From positions 62,001 to 126,000 of the forward strand of contig JAEPQH010000005.1 in NCBI GenBank assembly GCA_017640605.1: a stretch of DNA of 64,000 nucleotides, read 5' to 3'. This document shows positions 42,700 to 52,068 of this stretch, piece after piece. Every line of letters starts with the position of its first letter. Within the stretch, counting starts at the first letter, position 1. Position numbers and translations under genes: made by a program. Under the pieces are notes generated by a model. The model made no database searches, was not told the DNA's origin, and saw only the letters and a program-made list of their open reading frames with translations. The DNA is from Balneolaceae bacterium. GTDB taxonomy: Bacteria > Bacteroidota > Rhodothermia > Balneolales > Balneolaceae.

Positions 42700-44718
42700 T
42701 CAATCCGTTAAGTAATTTTCTTGATTTTCTAGCAAATCTACATCGGGTTCTTCAGTTAATATCCAAGGTTCTAATACATCTTCCGGCAACTGTTCAATAA
42801 ATCTGCTTGGTTTCGTGAAATAATCCCCATAACTAGATTGTGCCAAAGCCGGATAAGTGAAATACAACATTTGCTTTGCCCTAGTTGATGCTACGTAAAG
42901 CAATCGCAATTCCTCGTCAAGCTGTTCCTCATCTTCTACCGAATACGACGAAGGAATAACGCCATCTAAGCATTGCATGATAAATACGTGCTCCCATTCC
43001 AATCCTTTAGCCGAATGAATTGTACTTAAAACTAAAGGCGCCTCATCATGTTGTTGTTGCTCAGTATCAATGGCTGTGGCATTGATAGGATCTAGTGCTA
43101 AGTCGCGGAGCATATTCGAAAGCGAACTAAAACCTGCAGCAATACCGATAAATGTTTCTAAATCTTTGAGCCGTTTAGGGTAATCATCATACCTCTTTTC
43201 GCAAAACACTTTATAATATTCTACTACACTTGATATAGTTTCTGATACAGTTAAATCACTGGACTTCAATTCAATAAGGAGCTTACTTAAGGCTTTGATT
43301 TGCTTCATGTAGCTTTTACTTACAACCTCCGATGCCTCCAACGCGTAAGGATTTGAAGCCAATCGAATCCATTCAAATAAGTCTTGAGCAGTTTTTGGAC
43401 CAATCCCGTCAATTAGTAACAGAATTCGATTCCAGGCTAGCGTATCCATCGGATTAACTAAAACGCGTATGTGAGCTAGTACATCTTTAACATGTGCGGC
43501 TTCTGTAAATTTTAGTCCCCCAAATTTTACAAACGGAATGTTCTTTCGGTTTAATTCTATCTCAAGATCAAATGAATCTCTCCCATTCCTGAACAAAACG
43601 GCAATTTCATTTAACCCAATCTCTTGCTCTCTTAGTTGTAATATTGCTTGTGAAAGAAATCGACTTTGTTCGTTGTCGGATGCGGCTTTAACCAATGCCG
43701 GCTTATCACTATCTTCTTTTCGCGAAAACAACTGCTTATCAAATTTATGATACGCTTGTTTTAGTAATTCATTCGCTACGTCAAGAATTTGAGGAGTTGA
43801 GCGGTAATTCTCCTCGAGTTTGATCAGCGTGCAATTATCATAAAGTGTTGGGAACTCTAAGATGTTACGATGATCAGCGCCCCGAAACGCGTAAATACTC
43901 TGCGCATCGTCGCCCACGGCCATCACGTTTTTATGAACACTTGAAAGTAACTGTGTAAGAGTAGCTTGCAGTTTATTGGTATCCTGATATTCATCAACCA
44001 TTATAAACCTATGCTGCGCTGCCACTTTGATTCTTACCTCTTCGTTAGATTGGAGTAATTGAACAGATTTTTCCAGCAAATCATCAAAATCCATTACAAA
44101 GTTCTTCTCTTTATATATTTGATATCCCTCATACACTTGCTGAATCTGCTCGATATTCTCCATAAACTGAGGATATTGATCCCCTACCACAACACGCATA
44201 TCCAAGTGTTTATTTTTGACCGCCGAAATAATGGATAGCAGGGTATTTTTATTCGGAAATCGTTTGCTCTTTTTATGTAAACCCAATTGTGTTCTTACAT
44301 GCTGAATCACATCCAATGCATCGGCTGTATCGATAATGGTAAAGTTATCCGGGTACCCAATTTCCCCGGCATATTGATGCAAGAGTTGGCTGCAATAATA
44401 GTGGAAAGTCCCTCCTTTTACGTGTTTGCACCGATCGTCCAGAATTGAGCTTGCGCGACTAATCATCTCTTGTGCAGCACGTCGGGTAAATGTAAGCAAC
44501 AGAATTGATGAAGGGTGCACACCGGATTCTACTAAGCGAGCTACTCGATAAACTAGGGTTCGTGTTTTGCCAGTTCCTGCACCAGCAATAACTAATGCAG
44601 GTCCATGATCATAAAAAACAGCCTTTAACTGTTCGGGATTCAATAAATCTTTATAGTTTATTGAGTAATCTTCAGGCTTTGGAGTATGATGATCTTTTTT
44701 GAGTACAAACTTCTTCAT
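42700..44718 (-). CDS. UvrD/PcrA-type superfamily I DNA helicase
   Basis: A ~672-residue SF1A helicase starting at ATG 44718; a TTG two codons upstream is possible. Motifs in order: AGAGTGKTRTL (I), TFTRRAAQEM (Ia), VDEYQDTN (II), VGDDAQSIYAFRGA (III), ENYRSTPQIL (IV), STIHSAKGLEW (V) and RLLYVASTRAK (VI). It unwinds DNA 3' to 5', probably in repair or replication restart. It is shorter than the ~720-750 residues usual for UvrD/PcrA and lacks an obvious C-terminal RNA-polymerase-binding tail. Confidence 0.93.
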   Translation of the reverse strand: MKKFVLKKDHHTPKPEDYSINYKDLLNPEQLKAVFYDHGPALVIAGAGTGKTRTLVYRVARLVESGVHPSSILLLTFTRRAAQEMISRASSILDDRCKHVKGGTFHYYCSQLLHQYAGEIGYPDNFTIIDTADALDVIQHVRTQLGLHKKSKRFPNKNTLLSIISAVKNKHLDMRVVVGDQYPQFMENIEQIQQVYEGYQIYKEKNFVMDFDDLLEKSVQLLQSNEEVRIKVAAQHRFIMVDEYQDTNKLQATLTQLLSSVHKNVMAVGDDAQSIYAFRGADHRNILEFPTLYDNCTLIKLEENYRSTPQILDVANELLKQAYHKFDKQLFSRKEDSDKPALVKAASDNEQSRFLSQAILQLREQEIGLNEIAVLFRNGRDSFDLEIELNRKNIPFVKFGGLKFTEAAHVKDVLAHIRVLVNPMDTLAWNRILLLIDGIGPKTAQDLFEWIRLASNPYALEASEVVSKSYMKQIKALSKLLIELKSSDLTVSETISSVVEYYKVFCEKRYDDYPKRLKDLETFIGIAAGFSSLSNMLRDLALDPINATAIDTEQQQHDEAPLVLSTIHSAKGLEWEHVFIMQCLDGVIPSSYSVEDEEQLDEELRLLYVASTRAKQMLYFTYPALAQSSYGDYFTKPSRFIEQLPEDVLEPWILTEEPDVDLLENQENYLTD

Positions 44719-44819
44719 ACCCAAAAAGTACGAAAACCCGAACGTATGTAAAAATTATGTGTAGGTTTGCGAATACAATCTAATCCATATTAGCTCTTTC
44801 CATTCATAACTTAGCCCAA

Positions 44820-44827
44820 TATATTTG
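44820..44827 (+). promoter_or_regulatory. Candidate -7 box upstream of tdk
   Basis: TATATTTG fits the TAnnTTTG consensus of Bacteroidota-type primary sigma factors and lies 33 bp before the tdk ATG. A TTTC at 44797-44800, 19 bp upstream, could be a degenerate -33 TTTG. The match is by eye only. Confidence 0.4.
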
Positions 44828-44860
44828 GAGTTTTAAAAGGCATCTATCAAAGATTAATTA

Positions 44861-45517
44861 ATGATTAACGAACCCTCGCTAGCCCCCAAAGAATTTGGCT
44901 GGATTGAAGTTGTATGTGGCGGAATGTTTAGCGGAAAAACCGAAGAACTAATTCGAAGAGCTAAACGAGCGCATATTGCAGGACAGAATGTAATTGTGGT
45001 AAAACCGGCTATCGATAAAAGATACAGCGAAACAGAAGTTGTATCTCATAATGAAACCGCACTTCCTAGTATTTTGGTAGATACCGCCGATCAAATTGTT
45101 TTACTTACCGGTAATAGTGATGTGGTTTGTATAGATGAAGCACAATTTTTTGATGAGCGCATTGTTGATGTAGCGAATTCTTTAGCAAATGACGGTAAAA
45201 GAGTAATTGTTGCAGGATTAGACATGGACTTTGAAGGAAAACCATTTGGTCCTATGCCCTTCTTGTTAGCCATTGCAGAATTTGTAACCAAATTACATGC
45301 TGTTTGCAGCGAAAGTGGTGTAATGGCTAATTTTTCTCAACGTGTTGTTGAAAACGAAAACACTGTTTTAGTTGGCGAATACGATGCATACGAACCTCGT
45401 GCCCGGCATTGTTTCAGGCCATCGGTAGATAAGAGACGAGGAAAACCAATTCGCCCCTTCATCTTACCCAACAAGGTGGTAGATGAAGAAGAAATCGAAA
45501 ACCAAACCCATTCTTAA
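44861..45517 (+). CDS. tdk: Thymidine kinase
   Basis: A 218-residue type II thymidine kinase that phosphorylates thymidine to dTMP. The P-loop is GGMFSGKTEELIRR, the Walker B-like segment is VVCIDEAQFF, and GLDMDFEGKPFGPMP is the family hallmark. The C-terminal lasso domain keeps only single cysteines (VCSES and RHCF) where many bacterial enzymes have two CxxC-type pairs, so a structural zinc is not expected. Relatives in Bacteroidota also lack them. It is coupled to the nucleoside symporter gene by a 1-bp overlap. Confidence 0.95.
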   Translation: MINEPSLAPKEFGWIEVVCGGMFSGKTEELIRRAKRAHIAGQNVIVVKPAIDKRYSETEVVSHNETALPSILVDTADQIVLLTGNSDVVCIDEAQFFDERIVDVANSLANDGKRVIVAGLDMDFEGKPFGPMPFLLAIAEFVTKLHAVCSESGVMANFSQRVVENENTVLVGEYDAYEPRARHCFRPSVDKRRGKPIRPFILPNKVVDEEEIENQTHS

Positions 45518-46848
45518 TGGAAAATATTTTACGCGGTCTCTTAGGTATGGTCGCAATTATCGGGGTATCATACCTGCTTAGTAAAGATCGAAAAAGCATA
45601 AACTGGCGACTTGTAATCACCGGTTTATCCATTCAATTCATTTTGGCGATCTTCATCCTGAAATCAGATTTTTTAACCGAGCTTTGGAGTCCTTTAGGCT
45701 GGCCCATGCGATTGTTTGAGGTGATTGCAGGTTTTTTTGTAGTTGTGTTACGATATACAACCGAAGGCGCTGCTTTTTTGTTTGGTTTCTTGGGCCGTGG
45801 TCCGGAATATGAAGACAGTGTTGGCGTAATTTTCGCCTTTCAGATTTTACCAACCATTATCTTTTTCGCTTCTCTAACTTCAATTTTATACCACTATGGT
45901 GTATTGCAAGCCATTGTTCGTTTTCTTTCTAAAGGGATGCAAAGATTATTAGGAACTTCGGGAGCAGAGACTCTTTCTGTTATCTCAAATATTTTTGTAG
46001 GTCAAACAGAAGCGCCACTTGTGATAAAGCCTTTTATCGATAAGATGACGAAATCGGAATTGCTCGCTGTTATGACGGGTGGTATGGCAACTATTGCCGG
46101 TGGTGTGATGGCTGCCTATGTTGCAATGCTTGGTTCTTCATTTGCGGCTGCTAACGGATTAGAAATTGAAGTTGCACAACAGCTCTTTGCCGAACGACTC
46201 TTAGGAGCTAGTTTAATGGCTGCACCGGCTGCACTTGTAATCGCGAAAATTCTACAACCGGAAACTGAGCAATCGGTTACGGCAGGCGATGTAAAAATGG
46301 TAGTAGAAAAGACTGACGCAAACGGCATCGATGCCGCTGCTAGTGGCGCAGGTACCGGACTACACTTGGCATTAAATGTAGGTGCAATGCTACTGGCTTT
46401 TGTTGCATTATTGGCAATGTTAAACGGCTTCACTGGATGGGTAAGTAACATTACGGGACTTACACAAGTAATTGGGAGCGAACTAACTATCGAAATGTTA
46501 TTAGGATGGGCGATAGCTCCAATTGCATGGATAGTTGGAGTGCCTTGGGAAGATGCTACCAATATGGGAGCTTTATTAGGTACGAAAATAGTATTAAACG
46601 AATTTGTGGCTTATTTAAAATTAGCCGAAGAAGTGGCTGCGGCCAATCTGGGACCTAAAACTATTGCAATGGCTACCTTTGCTCTTTGTGGCTTTGCGAA
46701 TTTTTCATCCATTGCGATACAAATTGGTGGTATTGGCGGGTTAGCACCTTCAAGAAAATCTGAACTGGCTAAATTTGGTTTGAAAGCTGTATTTGCCGGA
46801 ACAATGGCTAATTTAATGACAGCCACCATCGCAGGAATGCTTTTTTAA
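45517..46848 (+). CDS. Concentrative nucleoside transporter (CNT/NupC family)
   Basis: A 443-residue membrane protein of the CNT family. Typical features are the gate domain FVGQTEAPLVIKPF, the TGGMATIAGGVMAAYVAML segment with the substrate-site residues, and the C-terminal FALCGFANFSSIAIQIGGIGGLAPSRK. It imports nucleosides with protons or sodium ions. Overlap with tdk makes a salvage pair: uptake followed by phosphorylation. Confidence 0.94.
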   Translation: MENILRGLLGMVAIIGVSYLLSKDRKSINWRLVITGLSIQFILAIFILKSDFLTELWSPLGWPMRLFEVIAGFFVVVLRYTTEGAAFLFGFLGRGPEYEDSVGVIFAFQILPTIIFFASLTSILYHYGVLQAIVRFLSKGMQRLLGTSGAETLSVISNIFVGQTEAPLVIKPFIDKMTKSELLAVMTGGMATIAGGVMAAYVAMLGSSFAAANGLEIEVAQQLFAERLLGASLMAAPAALVIAKILQPETEQSVTAGDVKMVVEKTDANGIDAAASGAGTGLHLALNVGAMLLAFVALLAMLNGFTGWVSNITGLTQVIGSELTIEMLLGWAIAPIAWIVGVPWEDATNMGALLGTKIVLNEFVAYLKLAEEVAAANLGPKTIAMATFALCGFANFSSIAIQIGGIGGLAPSRKSELAKFGLKAVFAGTMANLMTATIAGMLF

Positions 46849-46886
46849 TAATCAAAACTATAAAACATCATTATTCATCAACAGAT

Positions 46887-48827
46887 ATGAACAGAAACAT
46901 CTTACAAGTAGTATGTGTAGGTTTTCTATTAACTGCCTCCGCTTGTTCTGGGAGTAAATCATCTCAAGCAGATCGAATCCCCCCTCCTGATGCCGTAGGA
47001 GTAGTTGGTGGTAATTTTATAACATTTGAGGAGGTTTACGACAATTTTGTAGCCGGAAGCAACGAAGAAAGTACCGAAGAAGATTTAGTAGAATTCTTAC
47101 CAATATATCTCGACTATCGTGCAAAAATTCTGGATGCTAAACGAGCTGGTTACTATCAAAATGAAGATATTGAAAGCGAGTTCCAGCTGTATGCAAAGCA
47201 AGCTTCTTATGCGTATTGGATGGATCAGGTGATTAAACCCGCAAAATTCAACGAATTCAAGAATCGTTACGAACAGGAACTTAAGAGTCGACACATTCTT
47301 ATTTCCCTCCCTCCGGGCCCCTCACCAGCCGATACTCTTGCAGCATTTGAACGTATTACAGAGGCCAGAGAACGGTTAGCCAATGGCGAAGACTACGAAG
47401 AATTAGACGCACAGTACTCTACAAAAAGAAACGGCCGATCTATGGGAGGCGAACTGCCTTGGTTTTCTGTTGGTACAACGGTAGCGCCTTTTGAAGATGC
47501 ACTTTACAATTTAGAAGTAGGCGAAATTAGTAAACCTGTTCGAACTCAATTTGGTTACCACGTTATTCAACTACTTGACAAACGTGAGCGCCAAGCTGAT
47601 CGTAGAGTGTATCATGTGTATGTTCGTCCGAATTCTAATCCATCAAAAATAGAAGAAGCTTATAAAGCACTGGAACTTGGTGGCCCGTGGGACGCGGTGG
47701 TACGCGAATTCTCAGAAGATACTCCCTCCATTCAAAACGAAGGGTACATTGGATGGGTCAATTATGGCTCTAGGTACAATGCCGCTTTTGTTGACACATT
47801 AATGGGATTAGATGCTTCTCAGCCATATACAAAGCCCATAACTACGAATTATGGGGTTCACATCTTCAGAATTGATAGCGTGCGTAGCTTTAATAATGAT
47901 GCAGCACGTGATGATTACCTAATGGATTTACTCCAGGAATCGGATGCATTTCAAGAAAACAATGGTTTTGTAATCGATTACTTACAACATAAATATAATG
48001 CACAATCCAACCTACGTGCTCATGCTGAGGTTAAATCTTACATTCAAGAAATAGATTCTACTAGTTACAGCGAATTAACCGTTCCAAGCGAATTGGGTAA
48101 TGCACATATTTATTCATTCCGAGATAATAGCTTTACCGTTAACGATTATGTTGCTTACCTAAACGAAACTCGAGCAAATGAAACAACTCCATTTTATACC
48201 GATAATTGGTTTAATCGTTTTAAGGAAGCTCAAGTTGATCAAAGAATACTTGAACTTACAATCACTGAATTCCCAGAGTTTGAACCACAGGTAAATAGTT
48301 ATAAAGAAGGTTTAGTGGTGTATCAAATTAATGAGGATTCAGTTTGGAGTACTGCGACCATTGACACTTCTGCCCTACTTAATCGCTACGAGAATAATCT
48401 TGAGGATTATCGTTTCGATACGCGATTTTATTATTACATGATTACCTCCAGCAGAGATACCGCATTAAATCGTGCCATAGCATATTTGGAAGAAGGAAAC
48501 CATCCCGACTCCTTATTAACTAATGGCTTTAGAGTAGGAGTTACAAGCGACTCTACCGGAGCATTTAGAGGAGAACCATTTACAAAGTTAGATAGCATGG
48601 CTGTTGGAACTTTATCTGAAAGATTCGAATATGGAAACCGTAAAGCACATTTTTATCTGGTAGATATTTTACCTGCTCGCACCATGACTTTCGACGAGGC
48701 CTTCTTCCGATTAGCTTCAGAATATCAACCTATTCGTGAAGAAAATTGGTTGAACCGACTTAGAGAAACGTACGAAATTGAAGCTTATCCGGAGAAATTG
48801 AGAGAACTATATCAGCAAAAAGAATAA
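46887..48827 (+). CDS. Lipoprotein peptidyl-prolyl isomerase/chaperone (SurA/PpiC-like)
   Basis: A 646-residue lipoprotein (LLTASAC, lipid Cys20). Residues ~30-125 look like a SurA-type chaperone segment. A clear parvulin-like rotamase domain lies at ~135-232 (RHILISLPPGPS, GELPWFSVGTTVAPFEDAL, YHVIQLLDKRE), and a second, less regular one at ~233-335 (GPWDAVVREFSED, GVHIFRIDS). The remaining 300 residues are novel. It likely guides outer-membrane proteins. It begins a four-gene run with two more SurA-like genes and MoxR. Confidence 0.85.
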   Translation: MNRNILQVVCVGFLLTASACSGSKSSQADRIPPPDAVGVVGGNFITFEEVYDNFVAGSNEESTEEDLVEFLPIYLDYRAKILDAKRAGYYQNEDIESEFQLYAKQASYAYWMDQVIKPAKFNEFKNRYEQELKSRHILISLPPGPSPADTLAAFERITEARERLANGEDYEELDAQYSTKRNGRSMGGELPWFSVGTTVAPFEDALYNLEVGEISKPVRTQFGYHVIQLLDKRERQADRRVYHVYVRPNSNPSKIEEAYKALELGGPWDAVVREFSEDTPSIQNEGYIGWVNYGSRYNAAFVDTLMGLDASQPYTKPITTNYGVHIFRIDSVRSFNNDAARDDYLMDLLQESDAFQENNGFVIDYLQHKYNAQSNLRAHAEVKSYIQEIDSTSYSELTVPSELGNAHIYSFRDNSFTVNDYVAYLNETRANETTPFYTDNWFNRFKEAQVDQRILELTITEFPEFEPQVNSYKEGLVVYQINEDSVWSTATIDTSALLNRYENNLEDYRFDTRFYYYMITSSRDTALNRAIAYLEEGNHPDSLLTNGFRVGVTSDSTGAFRGEPFTKLDSMAVGTLSERFEYGNRKAHFYLVDILPARTMTFDEAFFRLASEYQPIREENWLNRLRETYEIEAYPEKLRELYQQKE

Positions 48828-48833
48828 GTGTTT

Positions 48834-49682
48834 ATGAACCAACACCTACTGCTTATATTATTGGTACTTACTTTCTTTAGTTGTACAAGAAAAGCTGAAT
48901 TTGATGAGCCTGCTTTAGCAAAAGTGGGCTCTTCCGTTTTAACCTTTTCTGAGGCAAGAGCAAATATTCCCCCTCATTTGTTTGAGCAAGATAGTGTAGG
49001 TGCCTACGAAAAATACCGTGAAGATTGGATCAGAAAACAAATTCTTTTGCAGGAAGCATACCGATTAAGAGTACATCGTGAACCGGATGTTGTTCAACGG
49101 CTCTCAAACATCCGAGACAATTATATCGCCAAGGCAGCGCAGGAATACATCATCGCAGAGTTAGGCGAAGAACTTACCGTATCGGATGAAGAAGCCCGTT
49201 CCTATTATCTCGAAAACAGAGACAGCTTTGTACTCGAAGAACGTTATGTTCGGTTTAGACATGTAAGAGCTGCAACATTACAGGATGCTGAAGACGCACG
49301 AGAAGATTTATTAAGGGGTATTGAATGGGAAGTAGTCGCACAAAATTTCACCATCAATCCCGATTTAGCAATCCGAGAGTCGGAACGGTTTTGGCCAGTT
49401 TCTATCGCAGCTAGCGATTATCAGATTCTTAATAGATATCTGCAACTTATTGGGCAATCAGAAATTTCAGTGATTGAGCAAATAGGTGATGAATATCATT
49501 TTGTACAATTACTTGAAGAACGTGCTGCCGGCGAACACCCTGATTTAGAATGGCTCATCGACCAAATAAAAGACTGGTTAATCCTTGAAAAAAAGCGAAT
49601 AGCATTCAACACCTATGTAAAGAATCTTTATCTTCAGGCGCAGGCAAATAATGAAATAGAGAGCTACTCCGTTCAACAGTAG
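48834..49682 (+). CDS. SurA/PpiC-like lipoprotein, degenerate isomerase domain
   Basis: A 282-residue lipoprotein from ATG 48834 (lipid Cys in LTFFSCTRK). Residues ~25-115 form a SurA-like helical chaperone segment (VGSSVLTFSEARANIP, RKQILLQEAYRL). A parvulin-like region follows (RYVRFRHVRAAT) but lacks the usual GDLG and FGYHV motifs, so isomerase activity is doubtful. It starts 6 bp after the upstream stop, implying coupled expression. Confidence 0.75.
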   Translation: MNQHLLLILLVLTFFSCTRKAEFDEPALAKVGSSVLTFSEARANIPPHLFEQDSVGAYEKYREDWIRKQILLQEAYRLRVHREPDVVQRLSNIRDNYIAKAAQEYIIAELGEELTVSDEEARSYYLENRDSFVLEERYVRFRHVRAATLQDAEDAREDLLRGIEWEVVAQNFTINPDLAIRESERFWPVSIAASDYQILNRYLQLIGQSEISVIEQIGDEYHFVQLLEERAAGEHPDLEWLIDQIKDWLILEKKRIAFNTYVKNLYLQAQANNEIESYSVQQ

Positions 49683-49713
49683 CAAATAGCAAAATTCGAA
49701 CACAATTTATTCA

Positions 49714-51069
49714 ATGAAATATACTTTTTTAGCGCTGATTATCACTTTTCTTGGGCTTAACAGCTCTCTTGTAAGCGCTCAGCAACCGGCCGATCAAATT
49801 GTAGCCATCGTAAACGACAACATCATTTTAAAGTCCGACATCGATTCTGATGTATCCGCTTATCTCAGACAAGCACAAAATATGGGGCAACCTATCTCTT
49901 TTTCTGAAGGTTTGTGGTACGACTTTTTAAATGCATCTATCGAGAACAAACTACTAATTGAGAAAGCAAAGATAGATTCTATTGTAGTGCCAGACGAACG
50001 CGTAAACCGACAAATGGATCAACGAGTTGATCAACTAATACGCCAAGCAGGCAGTGAACGCGCATTGGAGCAAGCCTTCGGCAAATCGATCATCCAATTA
50101 AAAGAAGACTTTAGGGAAGATTTTAGAGAGCAAATGCTTACCGAAATGGTTCGCATGGGTAAGTTTGAAACGGTTAAAATTACTCGTCCTGAAGTACAAG
50201 AGTTTTTCAATTCAATTCCTAAGGATTCACTTCCTACAATACCTGAACAAGTTTCGCTTTCTCAAATTGTAATTGTACCACCTGCAAAAGCAGATGCAAA
50301 AAATGCCGCTTTTCAGCTTGCGCAATCACTAAGAGATTCGATTTTAAATCATGGCAAAAGTTTGGAAGAACTTGCACGCCGCCATAGTGATGGTCCTTCT
50401 GGTCCACGTGGTGGACTTCTCCCATTAATGGGATTAAATGAATTAGTAAGCGAATACTCTGCTGCTGCTGCTGCCCTTCAGCCCGGTCAAATTTCGGAAG
50501 TTGTGGAAACAAGCTTTGGCTTCCATGTGATTGAATTAATCCGTCGAGTTGGAGATCAAATCGAAACACGCCACATCCTCATTTCTGTAGATAGTAATGA
50601 GTTGGATGATGAATATGCTCAACAGCGCTTGATCGAAATAAGAGATTCCATCCAAACCAACAACGACATCACTTTTTCGATGATGGCTAAGGCCAGAAGT
50701 GAAGATCCAGCAACCAAAGTTACGGGCGGTAAAATTCTGGACCCACAAACCGGTGAACGATTAATTCCATTGAATCGATTAGATCCATCGTTATACAGAG
50801 TTGTTTTATTGATGGATGAAGTTGGGACAATTTCTGAACCTCGCCCTTTTAATCTACAATCTGGGAATGGTGGGAAGGCTTACCGCATTGTTCGATTAGA
50901 TCAACAAATACCAGAGCATGTGGCAAATATGGAACAAGACTACGAGCGATTAAAAAGCATTGCGCTTCAGCGTAAGCAAGTGGAAGAATACACCAATTGG
51001 ATCGAAGAATTGAAAGAAGATGTATACATCGAGTATCGTATACCCATGCCAAATAAGGAGAATAATTAA
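49714..51069 (+). CDS. surA: Periplasmic chaperone SurA
   Basis: A 451-residue SurA-type protein with a cleavable signal ending in LVSAQ. The N-terminal chaperone module is QIVAIVNDNIILKSDIDSDV. Two parvulin domains follow. The first contains VSLSQIVIV, HSDGPSGPRGGLLPLMG and GFHVIELIRRV; the second starts at ETRHILISVD. It acts on unfolded outer-membrane proteins passing to the Bam complex. Its TAA overlaps the moxR start by 1 bp. Confidence 0.9.
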   Translation: MKYTFLALIITFLGLNSSLVSAQQPADQIVAIVNDNIILKSDIDSDVSAYLRQAQNMGQPISFSEGLWYDFLNASIENKLLIEKAKIDSIVVPDERVNRQMDQRVDQLIRQAGSERALEQAFGKSIIQLKEDFREDFREQMLTEMVRMGKFETVKITRPEVQEFFNSIPKDSLPTIPEQVSLSQIVIVPPAKADAKNAAFQLAQSLRDSILNHGKSLEELARRHSDGPSGPRGGLLPLMGLNELVSEYSAAAAALQPGQISEVVETSFGFHVIELIRRVGDQIETRHILISVDSNELDDEYAQQRLIEIRDSIQTNNDITFSMMAKARSEDPATKVTGGKILDPQTGERLIPLNRLDPSLYRVVLLMDEVGTISEPRPFNLQSGNGGKAYRIVRLDQQIPEHVANMEQDYERLKSIALQRKQVEEYTNWIEELKEDVYIEYRIPMPNKENN

Positions 51070-52064
51070 TGAGCGTTGAGCTAAATGATCCGGTTCAGTT
51101 GGCCGATGAATTTAAAACTGCTTTCGATAACATTAAATCGGAAATTCATAAAGCTGTAATAGGACAAGAAGATATAATTGATCTTTTACTGATAAGTCTA
51201 TTTTCTAAAGGTCATTGTGTGTTGGTTGGAGTACCGGGACTAGCTAAAACATTGCTCATCAGAACATTAGCGGATTCACTCAATCTATCTTTTAACCGAA
51301 TTCAATTCACTCCGGATCTAATGCCAGGCGATATAACCGGAACAGAAGTTATTGAAGAGAACGTTGATAAAGGAACTAAAGAGTTCAAGTTTATAAAAGG
51401 ACCTATCTTCGCAAACATCGTATTAGCGGATGAGATCAATCGTACACCGCCAAAAACACAAGCGGCCTTGCTAGAAGGAATGCAAGAGTATCATGTAACC
51501 GCATCAGGAACAACCTACGACTTAGATACGCCTTTCTTTGTGTTAGCTACACAAAACCCGATTGAGCAAGAAGGAACCTACCCTCTTCCCGAAGCGCAGC
51601 TGGATCGTTTTATGTTCAACATTTGGGTGGATTACCCAAGCTTTGAAGAAGAAAAACAGATTGTGAGTCAAACTACATCACGGCAAAATATTCAGATCAA
51701 CTCCATGCTTGATCGCGAGAAGATTAATCAATTACAATCGTTGGTGCGCGAAGTACCTGTTCCTGATAGTGTGTTAGATTATGCGGTGAAATTAGTGGGA
51801 ATGACTCGTCCGAATTCGGAAATGGCTCCTGATTATATCAAAAAATATATGAGTTGGGGCGCAGGACCTCGAGCAAGCCAATATTTGATTTTGGGTGGTA
51901 AAGCCCGAGCGCTTTCAAAAGGCCGATATAATGTAACCGAAGAGGATATTAAAGCCTTAGCTGTTCCTGTACTGCGCCATCGTATCGTAAATAATTATGC
52001 AGCCGAGGCCGAAGGATTCACCACCATCAAGCTAATTGAGCGATTATTGGAAGATGTAAATTAG
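51069..52064 (+). CDS. MoxR-family AAA+ ATPase
   Basis: A 331-residue MoxR. Walker A is GVPGLAKTLLIR (with Leu-Ala in place of Gly-x-Gly), Walker B is ANIVLADEINRTPPKTQ, and sensor 1 is FVLATQNPIEQEGTYPLPEAQLDRF (a stretch present in all MoxR). MoxR ATPases act as chaperones for VWA-domain partners. The next gene has a VWA-like domain, which fits. The surA-moxR coupling ties it to envelope protein handling. Confidence 0.94.
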   Translation: MSVELNDPVQLADEFKTAFDNIKSEIHKAVIGQEDIIDLLLISLFSKGHCVLVGVPGLAKTLLIRTLADSLNLSFNRIQFTPDLMPGDITGTEVIEENVDKGTKEFKFIKGPIFANIVLADEINRTPPKTQAALLEGMQEYHVTASGTTYDLDTPFFVLATQNPIEQEGTYPLPEAQLDRFMFNIWVDYPSFEEEKQIVSQTTSRQNIQINSMLDREKINQLQSLVREVPVPDSVLDYAVKLVGMTRPNSEMAPDYIKKYMSWGAGPRASQYLILGGKARALSKGRYNVTEEDIKALAVPVLRHRIVNNYAAEAEGFTTIKLIERLLEDVN

Positions 52065-52068
52065 AAGG

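Noticed and set aside
44930-45510. Thymidine kinase as a damaged gene because zinc cysteines are missing
   Set aside because: All catalytic motifs are intact and I recall related Bacteroidota enzymes with the same loss, so it is a lineage variant.
46116-46562. 148-codon open frame antisense to the nucleoside symporter
   Set aside because: It mirrors a repetitive hydrophobic coding region and shows no start signal or family match.
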